This document shows positions 17,313 through 25,947 of a stretch of DNA of 53,149 nucleotides, piece after piece (position 1 is the first letter of the stretch; every line of letters begins with the position of its first letter). The stretch is taken from the NCBI GenBank assembly GCA_964628835.1, contig CAZVME010000015.1, forward strand, positions 1-53,149, read 5' to 3'. Under the pieces are notes generated by a model that ran no database searches, was not told the DNA's origin, and saw only the letters and a list, made by a program, of their open reading frames with translations. The DNA is from JAAGZL01 sp964628835. GTDB lineage: Bacteria > Pseudomonadota > Gammaproteobacteria > Chromatiales > Chromatiaceae. A program made the position numbers and the translations under genes.

Positions 17313-19259
17313 ATGCACAAACTCCTCGCCAGGCAACTGGCGCATCAGGACATAGATCAAGAGGGTCTGTCACTACAATATCAGGAACTGCTCCAGGTGG
17401 TCGATGCCGCATACCGGCAGGCTGATCACGATCGTAAGCTTATGGAACACTCGCTGGAGTGCACCTCCAAGGAGCTGGTAACGCAGAACCAGCGTCTTCA
17501 ACTGGAGTTGGAAAGCCGCAAGGAGACAGAGTTGGCGCTGCGTCAGAGTGAGGAGCGCTATTTTCTTGCGGTAGAAGGCTCCAATGTAGGGATCTGGGAT
17601 TGGGATGTTATTACAGGCGTAGTCTACTACTCGCCAGCGGTACTCAAGATCGTGGGCCGCACCGATTATGCCGGCTTCAACACCACTGAGAGTTGGTTTA
17701 AGTATGTGGTGCGCGAAGATCAGCAAGGCCTGCGCCAAGCCATCAAGACCCACCTGTTGGGCAAGACATCGCATCTGGAATTTGAGTACCAGATCCGGCG
17801 TCATAATGGAGAGCTGCGCTGGGTGGTTACGCGTGGCCTAGTGCTGCACAATGAATCGGGCCGGGCCTATCGCTTCGCCGGTTCCATTGAAGACATTACC
17901 GACCGCAAACAGGCAGAGGATCAGATTCGCTTTGATGCCATTCATGATGCGCTGACCGGGCTGCCCAACAGGGCGCTGCTACTGGATCGAATTCAACACC
18001 AGATTGAGAATATCCAGCGCCATCCTCAGGCGCGCTTTGCCATCCTGTTTCTGGATATAGATCGTTTCAAGCTGATCAATGACAGCTTTGGTCACTTGGC
18101 TGGTGACCAGTTGCTGATAGAGATATCCCGGCGTCTCAAGACATGCATCAAGGTGTCAGACACGCTTGCCAGGTTGGGTGGAGATGAGTTTGTCATCTTG
18201 CTGGAAGAGGTCTTGGATGAGTCAGGGGCAGAGCAGGTAGCCGAACGGCTACTGAAACAACTTAAACAGCCATTTTTTCTTGAGGGGCATGAAATATACA
18301 CCTCCTCAAGCATCGGTGTAGTCCTTAATCGTGAGCATCACCGTAAGGCGGATGATCTGCTAAGGGATGCCGATACAGCAATGTATCGGGCCAAGGTGGA
18401 GGGCAAGGACTGCTATAAGCTATTTGATTGCAGAATGCATGAACATGCTGCTACCCGGCTACATCTTGAGGCGGGGCTACGTAAGGCATTTGAGGCCCAT
18501 GAGTTTGAAATCTACTACCAGCCATTCTTTGGTTTGGGACGAGAACGGCTGGCTGGATTTGAGGCCCTGATCCGTTGGCTGCACCCACAAAAAGGTTTGC
18601 TGTTACCTGGCGAGTTCATGGGGGTTGCCGAAGAGATCGGGCTGATAGCAGATTTGGATCGCTGGGTAATTAAACAGGCCTGCCACCAATTGCAGGAGTG
18701 GAACAGCCGTTTCCCCCAGGTGGATCCGCTACGCATTAATATAAATATCTCTGCACGGCTGTTTGACCAGCATGACTTGCCGGAATACCTGGCTTCACTG
18801 TTGGCGGAAACCGGGCTAGATCCCTCCCTGTTGCAATTGGAGATTACCGAGAGCTGTCTCATCCTGGAGAGTAACAACCGGGCCATAACCCAGCTGTTCC
18901 AGCTTAAGTCACTCGGGGTCCAACTCTATCTGGACGATTTTGGTACTGGGTATGCGTCCCTCAGCTACCTGCACCGGTTGCCCTTTGACGGGCTGAAGAT
19001 TGATCGCTCCTTTATTGCCAATATTGGTAACAGCAGCAGGGATAAGTCCTTTGTTAAGGTGATCTTTGATCTGGCAAAAAGTCTGGATCTAAGGCCAATT
19101 GCCGAGGGCATTGAGACACAGGAGCAGCTGCAAAGCGTACGCAGTCTCGCAAGCTGCTATGGTCAGGGGTTTCTGCTATCCAGACCCATGAGTAAAATAG
19201 CTGCCAATAGTTTTGTTTCGGAGTACCAGCCCGGCGTGTTTAGTCAAAAGGCCTCATGA
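17313..19259 (+). CDS. PAS-GGDEF-EAL cyclic-di-GMP turnover protein
   Basis: 648 residues, cytoplasmic. An N-terminal coiled coil (about 20-80, ESRKETELALRQSEERYF) leads to a PAS domain with PAC segment (about 83-205), then GGDEF (about 210-375; motif RLGGDEF) and EAL (about 390-640; FEALIRW). The GGDEF signature is intact. The inhibitory I-site RxxD reads KVSD, so product feedback is probably weak or lost. EAL catalytic residues appear intact (EALIRW, ININISARL, LEITES, LDDFGTGY, LKIDRSF, AEGIE), so it may be bifunctional or mainly a phosphodiesterase. It is co-transcribed with the FIST sensor from a flagellar promoter, suggesting a role in motility control. Confidence 0.93.
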   Translation: MHKLLARQLAHQDIDQEGLSLQYQELLQVVDAAYRQADHDRKLMEHSLECTSKELVTQNQRLQLELESRKETELALRQSEERYFLAVEGSNVGIWDWDVITGVVYYSPAVLKIVGRTDYAGFNTTESWFKYVVREDQQGLRQAIKTHLLGKTSHLEFEYQIRRHNGELRWVVTRGLVLHNESGRAYRFAGSIEDITDRKQAEDQIRFDAIHDALTGLPNRALLLDRIQHQIENIQRHPQARFAILFLDIDRFKLINDSFGHLAGDQLLIEISRRLKTCIKVSDTLARLGGDEFVILLEEVLDESGAEQVAERLLKQLKQPFFLEGHEIYTSSSIGVVLNREHHRKADDLLRDADTAMYRAKVEGKDCYKLFDCRMHEHAATRLHLEAGLRKAFEAHEFEIYYQPFFGLGRERLAGFEALIRWLHPQKGLLLPGEFMGVAEEIGLIADLDRWVIKQACHQLQEWNSRFPQVDPLRININISARLFDQHDLPEYLASLLAETGLDPSLLQLEITESCLILESNNRAITQLFQLKSLGVQLYLDDFGTGYASLSYLHRLPFDGLKIDRSFIANIGNSSRDKSFVKVIFDLAKSLDLRPIAEGIETQEQLQSVRSLASCYGQGFLLSRPMSKIAANSFVSEYQPGVFSQKAS

Positions 19260-19355
19260 AGTGATGGGGTCAATCAGGTATTGAAGCGCACAAATTAGTA
19301 CCCGGCTGGGGTCTATAGTGATGGATGACTATAAATAAAATAGCAACCAACCCAG

Positions 19356-20231
19356 ATGCAAACACCCGTTATAGATAGGCTAACCGCACACCTCAGGCAG
19401 GAGGGGTTGCCCCTGTCTCTGCTGGTTCTGCTGGAGCGGTTGTATCTCCCGCTGGCAGAGCATATCGCGGGACTGCATCGATCGACCCATCCACTGTTGT
19501 TGGGAATCAACGGAGCCCAGGGCTCGGGCAAATCCACCCTGGCCGGGATCATCTGTCTGTTACTGCAAGAGCAGCATGGCCTGCACTGCGCCAGCCTGAG
19601 TCTGGATGATCTCTACCTGACCAAGGCTGAGCGCCAATCCATGGCAGAAAAAATTCACCCCCTGTTTATCACCCGAGGAGTTCCTGGAACCCATGATATA
19701 GCCCTGGGCAACCGTATCTTTGATCAGGTGCTGGCAGGTCAGCCGGTGGTTCTGCCCCGTTTTGACAAACTTGCAGATGATCGGGCAGGCAAACAGCAGT
19801 GGCCTGAATATGCACCCCTGGATGTACTATTGCTGGAGGGGTGGTGTGTTGGCTGTCAGCCCCAGAGCGATACCGTAGAACCGAGCAACCGTCTGGAGCG
19901 GGAAGAGGACCCGGAGGGTAGCTGGCGCAGCTACGTCAACACCTGCCTGCAACAGGAGTACGCAAACTTTTTCTCCCGCCTGCACACCCTGTTGATGCTG
20001 GCGGTTCCCTGCATGGAAAAGGTGTACGAGTGGCGGGAGCTGCAAGAGCAGAGAATGGGGCAGAAGATGGGTAGTCGGGGCATGGATGCAGAACAGGTGC
20101 AGCGCTTCATCATGCACTATGAACGACTAACCAGGTGGATGTTGCAAGAGATGCCGCAGCGGGCGGATATTCTGGTGCCGATTGGGAAGGATCATGCCCC
20201 GAAAGAGTGTATTCTCCGTAATTGTCTATAG
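19356..20231 (+). CDS. Plant-type D-glycerate 3-kinase (GLYK/Tda10-like P-loop kinase)
   Basis: Probably converts D-glycerate to 3-phosphoglycerate with ATP, the last step of the phosphoglycolate salvage (photorespiratory) pathway needed by RuBisCO-using autotrophs. 291 residues. A Walker A motif GINGAQGSGKSTLAG lies near residue 50, followed by SLSLDDLYLTKAER, RGVPGTHDIALG and the family-typical LLLEGWCVGCQPQ. It is related to phosphoribulokinase/uridine kinase P-loop kinases but the GTHD and GWCVG motifs point to the GLYK/Tda10 family. It stands alone, 96 bases after the GGDEF-EAL gene. A 23-base piece of it (19844-19866) reappears in inverted orientation at the assembly gap near 21.1 kb. 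Confidence 0.82.
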   Translation: MQTPVIDRLTAHLRQEGLPLSLLVLLERLYLPLAEHIAGLHRSTHPLLLGINGAQGSGKSTLAGIICLLLQEQHGLHCASLSLDDLYLTKAERQSMAEKIHPLFITRGVPGTHDIALGNRIFDQVLAGQPVVLPRFDKLADDRAGKQQWPEYAPLDVLLLEGWCVGCQPQSDTVEPSNRLEREEDPEGSWRSYVNTCLQQEYANFFSRLHTLLMLAVPCMEKVYEWRELQEQRMGQKMGSRGMDAEQVQRFIMHYERLTRWMLQEMPQRADILVPIGKDHAPKECILRNCL

Positions 20232-20601
20232 AGGACAAAGTCAGAGTGACAAGAGACACCTTGTGTAAAGCGGTGACTTACGCCATTTGTGATATTAACG
20301 GCACTAAGAGATCAAATTAAAGAGATCAGGTTCTGGGGCCGCATAATGCTAAACAGGCACTAACCTGGCGCTATTCTGGCCTGTTTCTACTTCCATATAT
20401 AACCTGGCACACCTGCTTTCGCAGCAGCTTATTTGATGTGATTGTGTCATGTTCGTTGTAATATTAGGTTCAAGGAGAAGGGTGCAATGGGAAATATGGC
20501 TAACAGGGCCATGTTAGGCAGTAAATGACAGGTTTTGGCCCGCCGATGAGTCAAAGGACCATATCAGTTTAAAACTAATTCCTTTTCCTTGGTTTGTAAT
20601 C
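20232..20601 (+). other. Intergenic stretch with possible promoter and 13-codon ORF
   Basis: 370 AT-rich bases without a recognisable gene. A plausible sigma-70 promoter is TTGATG (20433-20438), 18 bases, TGTAAT (20457-20462). Just after it, a strong ribosome-binding sequence AAGGAGAAGG precedes ATG 20487 and a 13-residue ORF (MGNMANRAMLGSK, stop 20526-20528), which could be a leader peptide for the DUF2868 gene. A weak sigma-28-like pair TAAATGAC-N12-GCCGATGA lies at 20521-20548 but its spacing is off by one. Confidence 0.35.
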
Positions 20602-21712
20602 ATGCCGCATAAAATTGAACCAGCTGTTAATTCATTAGAAATGCATTGGCCAATTGTATTGGCCGGAGCAGCCATTGGTTTTATCTTGAGTTGGCTGGCT
20701 TTAACTGGTGACCAGCAGGGTATGGTTAATATTTTCTACCTGCTGCTTATCTATCTGATTATTCCAGTAGTAGGTGTATTTGCATCACTTGGAAGTCTGT
20801 TTTTTGGCAATGGTATTAATCTGGCCAGGTTATTAACAGCAATACCCCTGTTTTCGGCTAGAAACAGAGCATTTATCAGAAAAATTCATCAGCTAAATTT
20901 GGATAAGTACTGGTTCTTATACCAATCTCAAGCAGCGGCCATGGCTTTTTCTGTAGCTAGTTTAGTGGTCTTTTTTACCTTACTGCTGTTTACAGATTTG
21001 AACTTTGTCTGGCGTAGCACTATTTTAGAACCCAGTGATGTGTTTCCGTGGCTGGAAGTGGTTGCATTAGCGTGGCGCTTCTGGGGCTGACAGCCAACAC
21101 ACNNNNNNNNNNATATCAATATTGGAATTAACCCGCGACTTCAGAACCGTTTCAAATGAAGCAGGAGTTGCTGGTTATGGGGCTTGGTGGCCATTTATTT
21201 TGGCCACACAGCTCTGCTACAGTATTATTCTTCGTGTGCTGCTTATGTTGATAACTCGTTACAGATATATCAGCTTGGCCGGTTCTGATATTGAGCAGGA
21301 GCTTAGAAACCAGATAGAAATCAATCAGCCAATTGCAGAAGAAATCCTTGAAACATCCCCAATAGTTGATGCTATCTCCAGACCAAAGTTTATCAATAAC
21401 TGGGATTCGATCCCTATGGAAATATTGGGGTTAGTGCCGCGAATCAATGCAACAAATGAAAATACCCATGAAGACATCAGGGAACAATCTAGTGAAGACC
21501 AATTGCTGGTTGTTAAGGCATGGGAGCCGCCACTTGGTGAATTAGAGGATTTTTTGGAAGATGGTAAGGGTTATCTACTGCCACTTGACTGGGATGATTC
21601 AGGTTTGTGTAAGCTACGAACCAATCATTTTCATGAATGGCAACGGCTGATCAATAAGTTTCCTGATTGGCAGCTATATATTCCTGAGGAATACATACCA
21701 GATGAGTGTTGA
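20602..21712 (+). CDS. DUF2868-family membrane protein, interrupted by an assembly gap
   Basis: Two fragments of one membrane protein. The 5' part (20602-21090, 162 residues) has hydrophobic helices IVLAGAAIGFILSWLAL, MVNIFYLLLIYLIIPVVGVF and SVASLVVFFTLLLF, followed by TDLNFVWRSTI. The 3' part (open from the gap to 21712) has ELTRDFRTVSNEAG, a last helix region WWPFILATQLCYSIILRVLL and a soluble tail. This layout and its pairing with a DUF3482 GTPase fit the DUF2868 family. The stop at 21088-21090 lies inside a 23-base piece that is an inverted copy of the glycerate kinase gene, so it is probably an assembly artefact, and the two fragments belong together. The function of the family is unknown. 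The gene overlaps the GTPase by 11 bases. Confidence 0.7.
21080..21102 (-). repeat. Inverted copy of 19844-19866 at the contig edge
   Basis: These 23 bases, immediately before the N gap, are the exact reverse complement of 19844-19866 inside the glycerate kinase gene (encoding GWCVGCQPQ). The copy introduces the stop that ends the DUF2868 5' fragment. Because the kinase copy encodes a conserved family motif and the gap copy destroys a reading frame, this end of the contig is probably chimeric. Confidence 0.85.
21103..21112. other. Assembly gap (10 N)
   Basis: Ten undetermined bases, a conventional scaffold gap whose true length is unknown. It falls inside the DUF2868 gene, so the frame relation of its two flanks carries no information. 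Confidence 0.98.
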
Positions 21713-23069
21713 TCTGCCAAAATTTGCAGTTGTTGGACATCCTAATAAAGGTAAATCATCAATTGTATCTACACTGTCACACGATGATTCAATTCAGATC
21801 TCCAGTCGCAGTGGAACTACAACAAAAACCTCTGGGTTTCTGGTTAAAACACAACGCTCTGGTTATGAATTAATAGATACACCAGGGTTTCAGCGCCCAC
21901 ACAAGGTTCTTGCATGGTTAAAGTCAAAGGCCTTTGGTGCCGAGCAACGGTCAAAAGCCGTTGCAGATTTTGTTGCTGATATTGAATGTCGGCAGAGATT
22001 CCCTGATGAGGTTGAGTTGCTAACGCCACTGGTTGCTGGAGCTGCTATTTTATATGTTGTGGACGGTTCCAGACCTTATGGAAATGAGTATGAAGCAGAA
22101 ATGGAGATCCTGCGCTGGAGCGGCCAACCAAGCATGGCCTTAATCAATCCCATCGAAAGCAGTGATTACGTAGAGCCGTGGCGCAATGCCCTGGACCAGT
22201 ATTTTAAAATCGTTAGGGAATTTAACCCTATGGCGGCAGAGTTTGAGAAGCAAATCGAGTTGCTACAGGCTTTTGCACATTTAAAACCTGCCTGGTCGAA
22301 GCAACTGTCAACCGTCACAGATGACTTAAGAGATATTAGGCGGCAGCAGCGGAATACCAGTGCAATCATTCTCGCTAGACTTATTGATGATTTATGTTTT
22401 TACAAGGTAAGCCAAAAAGTTCTGAATGAGGAGCAGGCAACGACTGTCCAGCCGCTACTTCAAAATAAATATCATGCATGGATGAAACAACGTGAACTAG
22501 AGGCATTGCAGGAGCTTTTTGCTAACTACAAACATTTTCAAACAAATCTGTCCATTGATGAGATAGATTTGCCACCTGATTTATTTGATTGTGAACAGTG
22601 GTTTGCCTGGGGCCTTTCAAAAATGCAACTGACCACGGTGGCAACAATTACTGGAGCCGCAGCTGGTGCTGGAATTGATGTTGCATTTTTCGGGCACAGC
22701 CTGTTGTTAGGCACCGTGGGGGGAGGTGTGGTGGGGTTGGCCAGCGCCTGGCTTGGTGCGAATCAATTGGTTACTGCTAAGGTAAAAGGTTTGCCGCTTG
22801 GTGGATACGAGGCCAGTTTTGGGCCAATAAAAAACAGAAATTTCCCCTATGTTGTGATCGGTCGCTTCATCTATATTCATCAACAGATCAGCCAACGAAA
22901 TCATGCGCTAAGGGGACAAATCAAAACAGAGTCCAGCGATCTGCAGCATATGATATCTGGTCTTGAAAAATCATCACAAAAAAGATTGCATCAGGCTTGT
23001 GGGAAATTGGCAAATCAAAAATCCGTTGATGTTGATAAATTGACAGAAACTTTATCTCTATTGTTATGA
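21702..23069 (+). CDS. GTPase with DUF3482 domain
   Basis: 455 residues. The N-terminal GTPase domain has G1 GHPNKGKSS, a G2-like TTTKTSGF and G3 DTPG (LIDTPGFQRP); the G4 motif NKxD is replaced by NPIE, so guanine specificity may be altered. The C-terminal DUF3482 region (about residues 230-455) contains a hydrophobic glycine-rich segment (VATITGAAAGAGIDVAFFG, then LLLGTVGGGVVGLASAWLGA) that could insert into or contact the membrane. The start overlaps the DUF2868 gene by 11 bases; these two families are regularly adjacent, so the products probably act as a membrane-associated pair. The precise job is not known. Codon use is AT-richer than in the flanking housekeeping genes. Confidence 0.85.
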   Translation: MSVDLPKFAVVGHPNKGKSSIVSTLSHDDSIQISSRSGTTTKTSGFLVKTQRSGYELIDTPGFQRPHKVLAWLKSKAFGAEQRSKAVADFVADIECRQRFPDEVELLTPLVAGAAILYVVDGSRPYGNEYEAEMEILRWSGQPSMALINPIESSDYVEPWRNALDQYFKIVREFNPMAAEFEKQIELLQAFAHLKPAWSKQLSTVTDDLRDIRRQQRNTSAIILARLIDDLCFYKVSQKVLNEEQATTVQPLLQNKYHAWMKQRELEALQELFANYKHFQTNLSIDEIDLPPDLFDCEQWFAWGLSKMQLTTVATITGAAAGAGIDVAFFGHSLLLGTVGGGVVGLASAWLGANQLVTAKVKGLPLGGYEASFGPIKNRNFPYVVIGRFIYIHQQISQRNHALRGQIKTESSDLQHMISGLEKSSQKRLHQACGKLANQKSVDVDKLTETLSLLL

Positions 23070-23337
23070 CGCTAAACAGAACCCGGCGTAGACTGAGGCC
23101 TGCTATTGCCGTTTTTAATCCAGCCAGAAATTATTGTCACCACGTAAATTAAAGCTTGATCAAGGGCAAGTTAAATGATCTCCTGCCACCAACACGATTA
23201 TGTAGAAATTGCCTGCATGTATAGGTTCTCAATCAGGCGGTATTGAAAACCGGCCTGGTAATCGAGGGAACTGCTTGTGATGCTGCTCTGTACACCCTAG
23301 TCCGCTTATAGGCATCCATGTTACCTACGAATAAGAA

Positions 23338-24134
23338 ATGAAACTCATGCAAGGAAGTACCATTAAAAATATATTAATCCAGGCCATGATGCCTTCTAGA
23401 TTTTATGTAATGTTAAAAAAGCTTGGTAAGCGAATTGTAGATGAGGGGGGCGCCATACAAATTATAGAAATATGGAATGGCTGGAGTCGCAACGATCTGA
23501 TTTCAAGACATTAGCAATCACTCTGGATGCCCCGCTTTGGAGTGAAGTGGTAAAGACCACCAAAAAGCTTGAGCAAGATGCGGCAAAGATATTGGATAGC
23601 ATTGAGTATGACTTAGGAGGGGGTGGCGCATGTCCATTGCTCAATTTTATTACCCGATACATGGAGCCTGATTGTATTGTGGAGACTGGCGTTGCCGCTG
23701 GATTTTCTTCATATTCATTTCTTTCAGCGATAAAAGCCAATGGTAGGGGTAAACTTTACAGTAGTGATTTCCCTTATTTTCGAATCCCCAATCCGGAGAG
23801 TTATATTGGCGTTATTGTGGAGGAATCATTAAAAGATAACTGGAGCTTATGCATAGATGGTGATGAGATCTGTCTTCCGAAGATAGTGAGAAGCGTCAAT
23901 AAAGTTGATATTTTTCACTACGATTCCGATAAAAGTTATTCGGGAAGAAAATTTGCTTTTTCGGTTATTAGCAAGGTATTAAGCCGTGATGGGATCATCC
24001 TGATGGATGATATACAAGACAACTCATTTTTTTATGATTATGTTGAAGATAATAATCCCGAGTCCTGGTGCGTTTTTGAGTTCCAGGGAAAATATGTCGG
24101 TATGATTGGAAAGTTAACAAGACGCTGCGCCTGA
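23338..24134 (+). CDS. Class I SAM-methyltransferase-like protein, single-base frameshift near its N-terminus
   Basis: The intact frame from ATG 23472 encodes 220 residues with a methyltransferase-like motif I (CIVETGVAAGFSSYSF), then GKLYSSDFPYFRIP and FHYDSDKSYSGRKFA with LSRDGIILMDD, as in Methyltransf_24-type proteins. Upstream, another frame from ATG 23338 (MKLMQGSTIKNILIQAMMPS) runs in to a six-G run at 23445-23450. Adding one G joins the two: KRIVDEGGRHTNYRNMEWLE, giving a continuous protein of about 265 residues. The start at 23338 is uncertain (weak ribosome-binding sequence; other ATGs follow). The substrate is unknown. The 268 bases between this gene and the GTPase hold nothing recognisable. 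Confidence 0.65.
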
Positions 24135-24323
24135 CCGTGAACATCCCCCGTTTGTTTCTTGTGTCTAATCAGTGGGGGCCGGTGGATAACTTTGCTCTGC
24201 ATCAGCCAGCCAAGAGGATTCCGAAAATGACCATCGTTGGTACATGTGCTCCCGTCTACAGAGTACAGGTATCGATATTTGTCAGTCGGGTTGAGAGGGT
24301 GTTGCAGCTGGGCCGCTAGTAGT

Positions 24324-25259
24324 TTAATCGGAGCTACTGCAGTTCAGGGTAAAGTTGGCCTTGAACTCCTGGATCTCCTGCTGAAAATCCATTTCGGTAA
24401 CTGGTGCCGGCTGCTTTAGGCGCTGGTCCTGCTGCACCGGCAGCTCCCAGGGCTCGATATGCTGGTTGATGTATAGCAGTTCAGTATCTGGGAGCGCCTG
24501 AACAATACCATTGGTAATATCGCTGCTGCTCAGGTTTTTACCCACCAGGTCATAGGTGTCGGGTTGGATATCACTGTACAGCAGACCCTCCAGCAGGTTG
24601 GTGGCGGCATGCACATGGATGTAGGCGCGGCGCTGTTGGCCGGAGCCGTTTACCGTGATCTTCTGGCCGGTGGCGGCCTCCATCATGTAGCGGTTGATGC
24701 GGGCGTCGAAGCGCATGCTCTTGCTGTAGCCGTACACGTTGGCGGTGCGGATGATATAGGCCGACAGCTTGGACTGGATGCGGGCCACATGCTCTTCGCC
24801 ACGCAGTTTGGAGATGCCGTAGTAGGTGACGGGGTGCGGTGTGGTGTTGGTGTTCACGGCTTTACTGGAGGTGCCATAGACCGCGGTGCTGCTGGTGTAG
24901 ATCAAGCGTGATACGTTGCTCTCTTCCACCGCATATACCAGTTCGGCGGTGCCCCAGTGGTTCACCTGCTCCAGCAGATGTGGGTTGTGATCGGAGTAGG
25001 GCTTGGTGACCTTGGCGGCCAGATGGTATACCACATCTATGGAGTCCAGGGCCTTGCGCAGCTTGCGGGTGTCCAGCAGGTCGCCGTTGATGAAACGCAC
25101 CTTGCCCGAGGGGAATTTCTGTACCCCGATGAACAGGTTGTGGTTGCCATGGCTCAGGTTGTCATACACCACTACCTCAGTAATATCATTGTGAGCGGCC
25201 AGCTTGTAGACCAGTTCGGTGCCCATATACCCGGCCCCGCCGGTAACCAGTACTCGCAT
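24324..25259 (-). CDS. NAD-dependent epimerase/dehydratase (extended SDR)
   Basis: 311 residues from ATG 25259 (MRVLVTGGAGYMGTELVY); an upstream extension of 12 codons would overlap the cysH stop and is rejected. The Rossmann motif TGGAGYMG binds NAD(P); the active site is the YxxxK of TYYGISKLRGEEH with Ser/Thr in IYTSSTAVYG upstream. It probably acts on a nucleotide sugar, but the substrate cannot be read from sequence. It starts two bases after the cysH stop in a tight cysC-cysH-epimerase operon, an unusual pairing of sulfate activation with a sugar-nucleotide enzyme. The 190 bases between this gene and the convergent methyltransferase hold no convincing gene. Confidence 0.85.
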   Translation of the reverse strand: MRVLVTGGAGYMGTELVYKLAAHNDITEVVVYDNLSHGNHNLFIGVQKFPSGKVRFINGDLLDTRKLRKALDSIDVVYHLAAKVTKPYSDHNPHLLEQVNHWGTAELVYAVEESNVSRLIYTSSTAVYGTSSKAVNTNTTPHPVTYYGISKLRGEEHVARIQSKLSAYIIRTANVYGYSKSMRFDARINRYMMEAATGQKITVNGSGQQRRAYIHVHAATNLLEGLLYSDIQPDTYDLVGKNLSSSDITNGIVQALPDTELLYINQHIEPWELPVQQDQRLKQPAPVTEMDFQQEIQEFKANFTLNCSSSD

Positions 25260-25261
25260 AT

Positions 25262-25939
25262 CTACCTCGCAACCAGATCGGTGTGCAGGCCACACTCGGT
25301 CTTCTTCATACCGAACCAGCGTCCGGATCTCTCATCACCCAGGGGATCCACCTTGCGGGTGCAGGGTTCGCAGCCAATGCTCACATAGCCTTTCTCCTCC
25401 AAGGGGTGGGCCGGTAGTTCAAACAGCTTGCGGTAGTAGAAGATCTCCTTGCTGCTCCAATCCAGCATAGGGTGATAGCGCAGGGTGTTGAAGGGGCCTT
25501 TTATCTCGCGCCCCATCTGTCTGCGGGTTGCACTCTGATCGCCCCGGATGCCGTTGATCCACACGTCGTGCGTTATCAGTACCGGCTCCAGGGGCTGGAT
25601 CTTGTTCAGGTAGCAGCAGTGGTCAGGGTCGGAGGCAAAGTAGAAGGTGCCTGTGGCGTCGCACTGTAGGCTCTTGCACACCAGCGAGCGGGTGTTGATG
25701 ATGTTCAGACCCAGCAGTTGACCGATCTGCTGTTTAAATTGGATGGTCTCCGGGAAGTGAAAACTGGTGTCGATGAAATAGACCGGGATATCTTGGTTCA
25801 CACTTTTGACAATATGCAGCAGCGGAATGCTGTGGGTCTGGAAGGATGAGCCCACAAACAGTTTCTTGCCCGCAGCCAAATAGCCGCTGAGGGTCTCCTC
25901 TATCTCCGCCGTCTTGTGCTGGAAGTAGCCCCGGTCCAT
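25262..25939 (-). CDS. cysH: Adenylylsulfate (APS) reductase, assimilatory CysH type
   Basis: Reduces activated sulfate to sulfite using thioredoxin, in the cytoplasm. 225 residues. The [4Fe-4S]-binding pairs CC (DPDHCCYLNKIQPL) and CxxC (SIGCEPCTRK) mark the APS-specific form rather than the cluster-less PAPS reductase. The nucleophilic cysteine is in the C-terminal KTECGLH motif. The adenylyl-sulfate-binding region FVGSSFQTHSIPLLH lies near residue 30. Start ATG 25939, eight bases after the cysC stop. In a sulfide oxidiser this enzyme is distinct from the dissimilatory AprAB and serves assimilation. Confidence 0.93.
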   Translation of the reverse strand: MDRGYFQHKTAEIEETLSGYLAAGKKLFVGSSFQTHSIPLLHIVKSVNQDIPVYFIDTSFHFPETIQFKQQIGQLLGLNIINTRSLVCKSLQCDATGTFYFASDPDHCCYLNKIQPLEPVLITHDVWINGIRGDQSATRRQMGREIKGPFNTLRYHPMLDWSSKEIFYYRKLFELPAHPLEEKGYVSIGCEPCTRKVDPLGDERSGRWFGMKKTECGLHTDLVAR

Positions 25940-25947
25940 GTTGATCT

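Noticed and set aside
20521..20548. TAAATGAC-N12-GCCGATGA as a sigma-28 promoter for the DUF2868 operon
   Set aside because: -35 matches only 4 of 8 and the spacer is 12; a sigma-70 candidate is present nearby and the genes have no known flagellar link.
24137..24319. 60-codon plus-strand open frame after the methyltransferase-like gene
   Set aside because: Starts with GTG, has no ribosome-binding site, no recognisable domain, and lies in a short convergent spacer; chance open frame.
24564..24911. Long glycine- and valine-rich open frame antisense to the epimerase
   Set aside because: Mirror of a real coding sequence with high third-position GC; no start signal.
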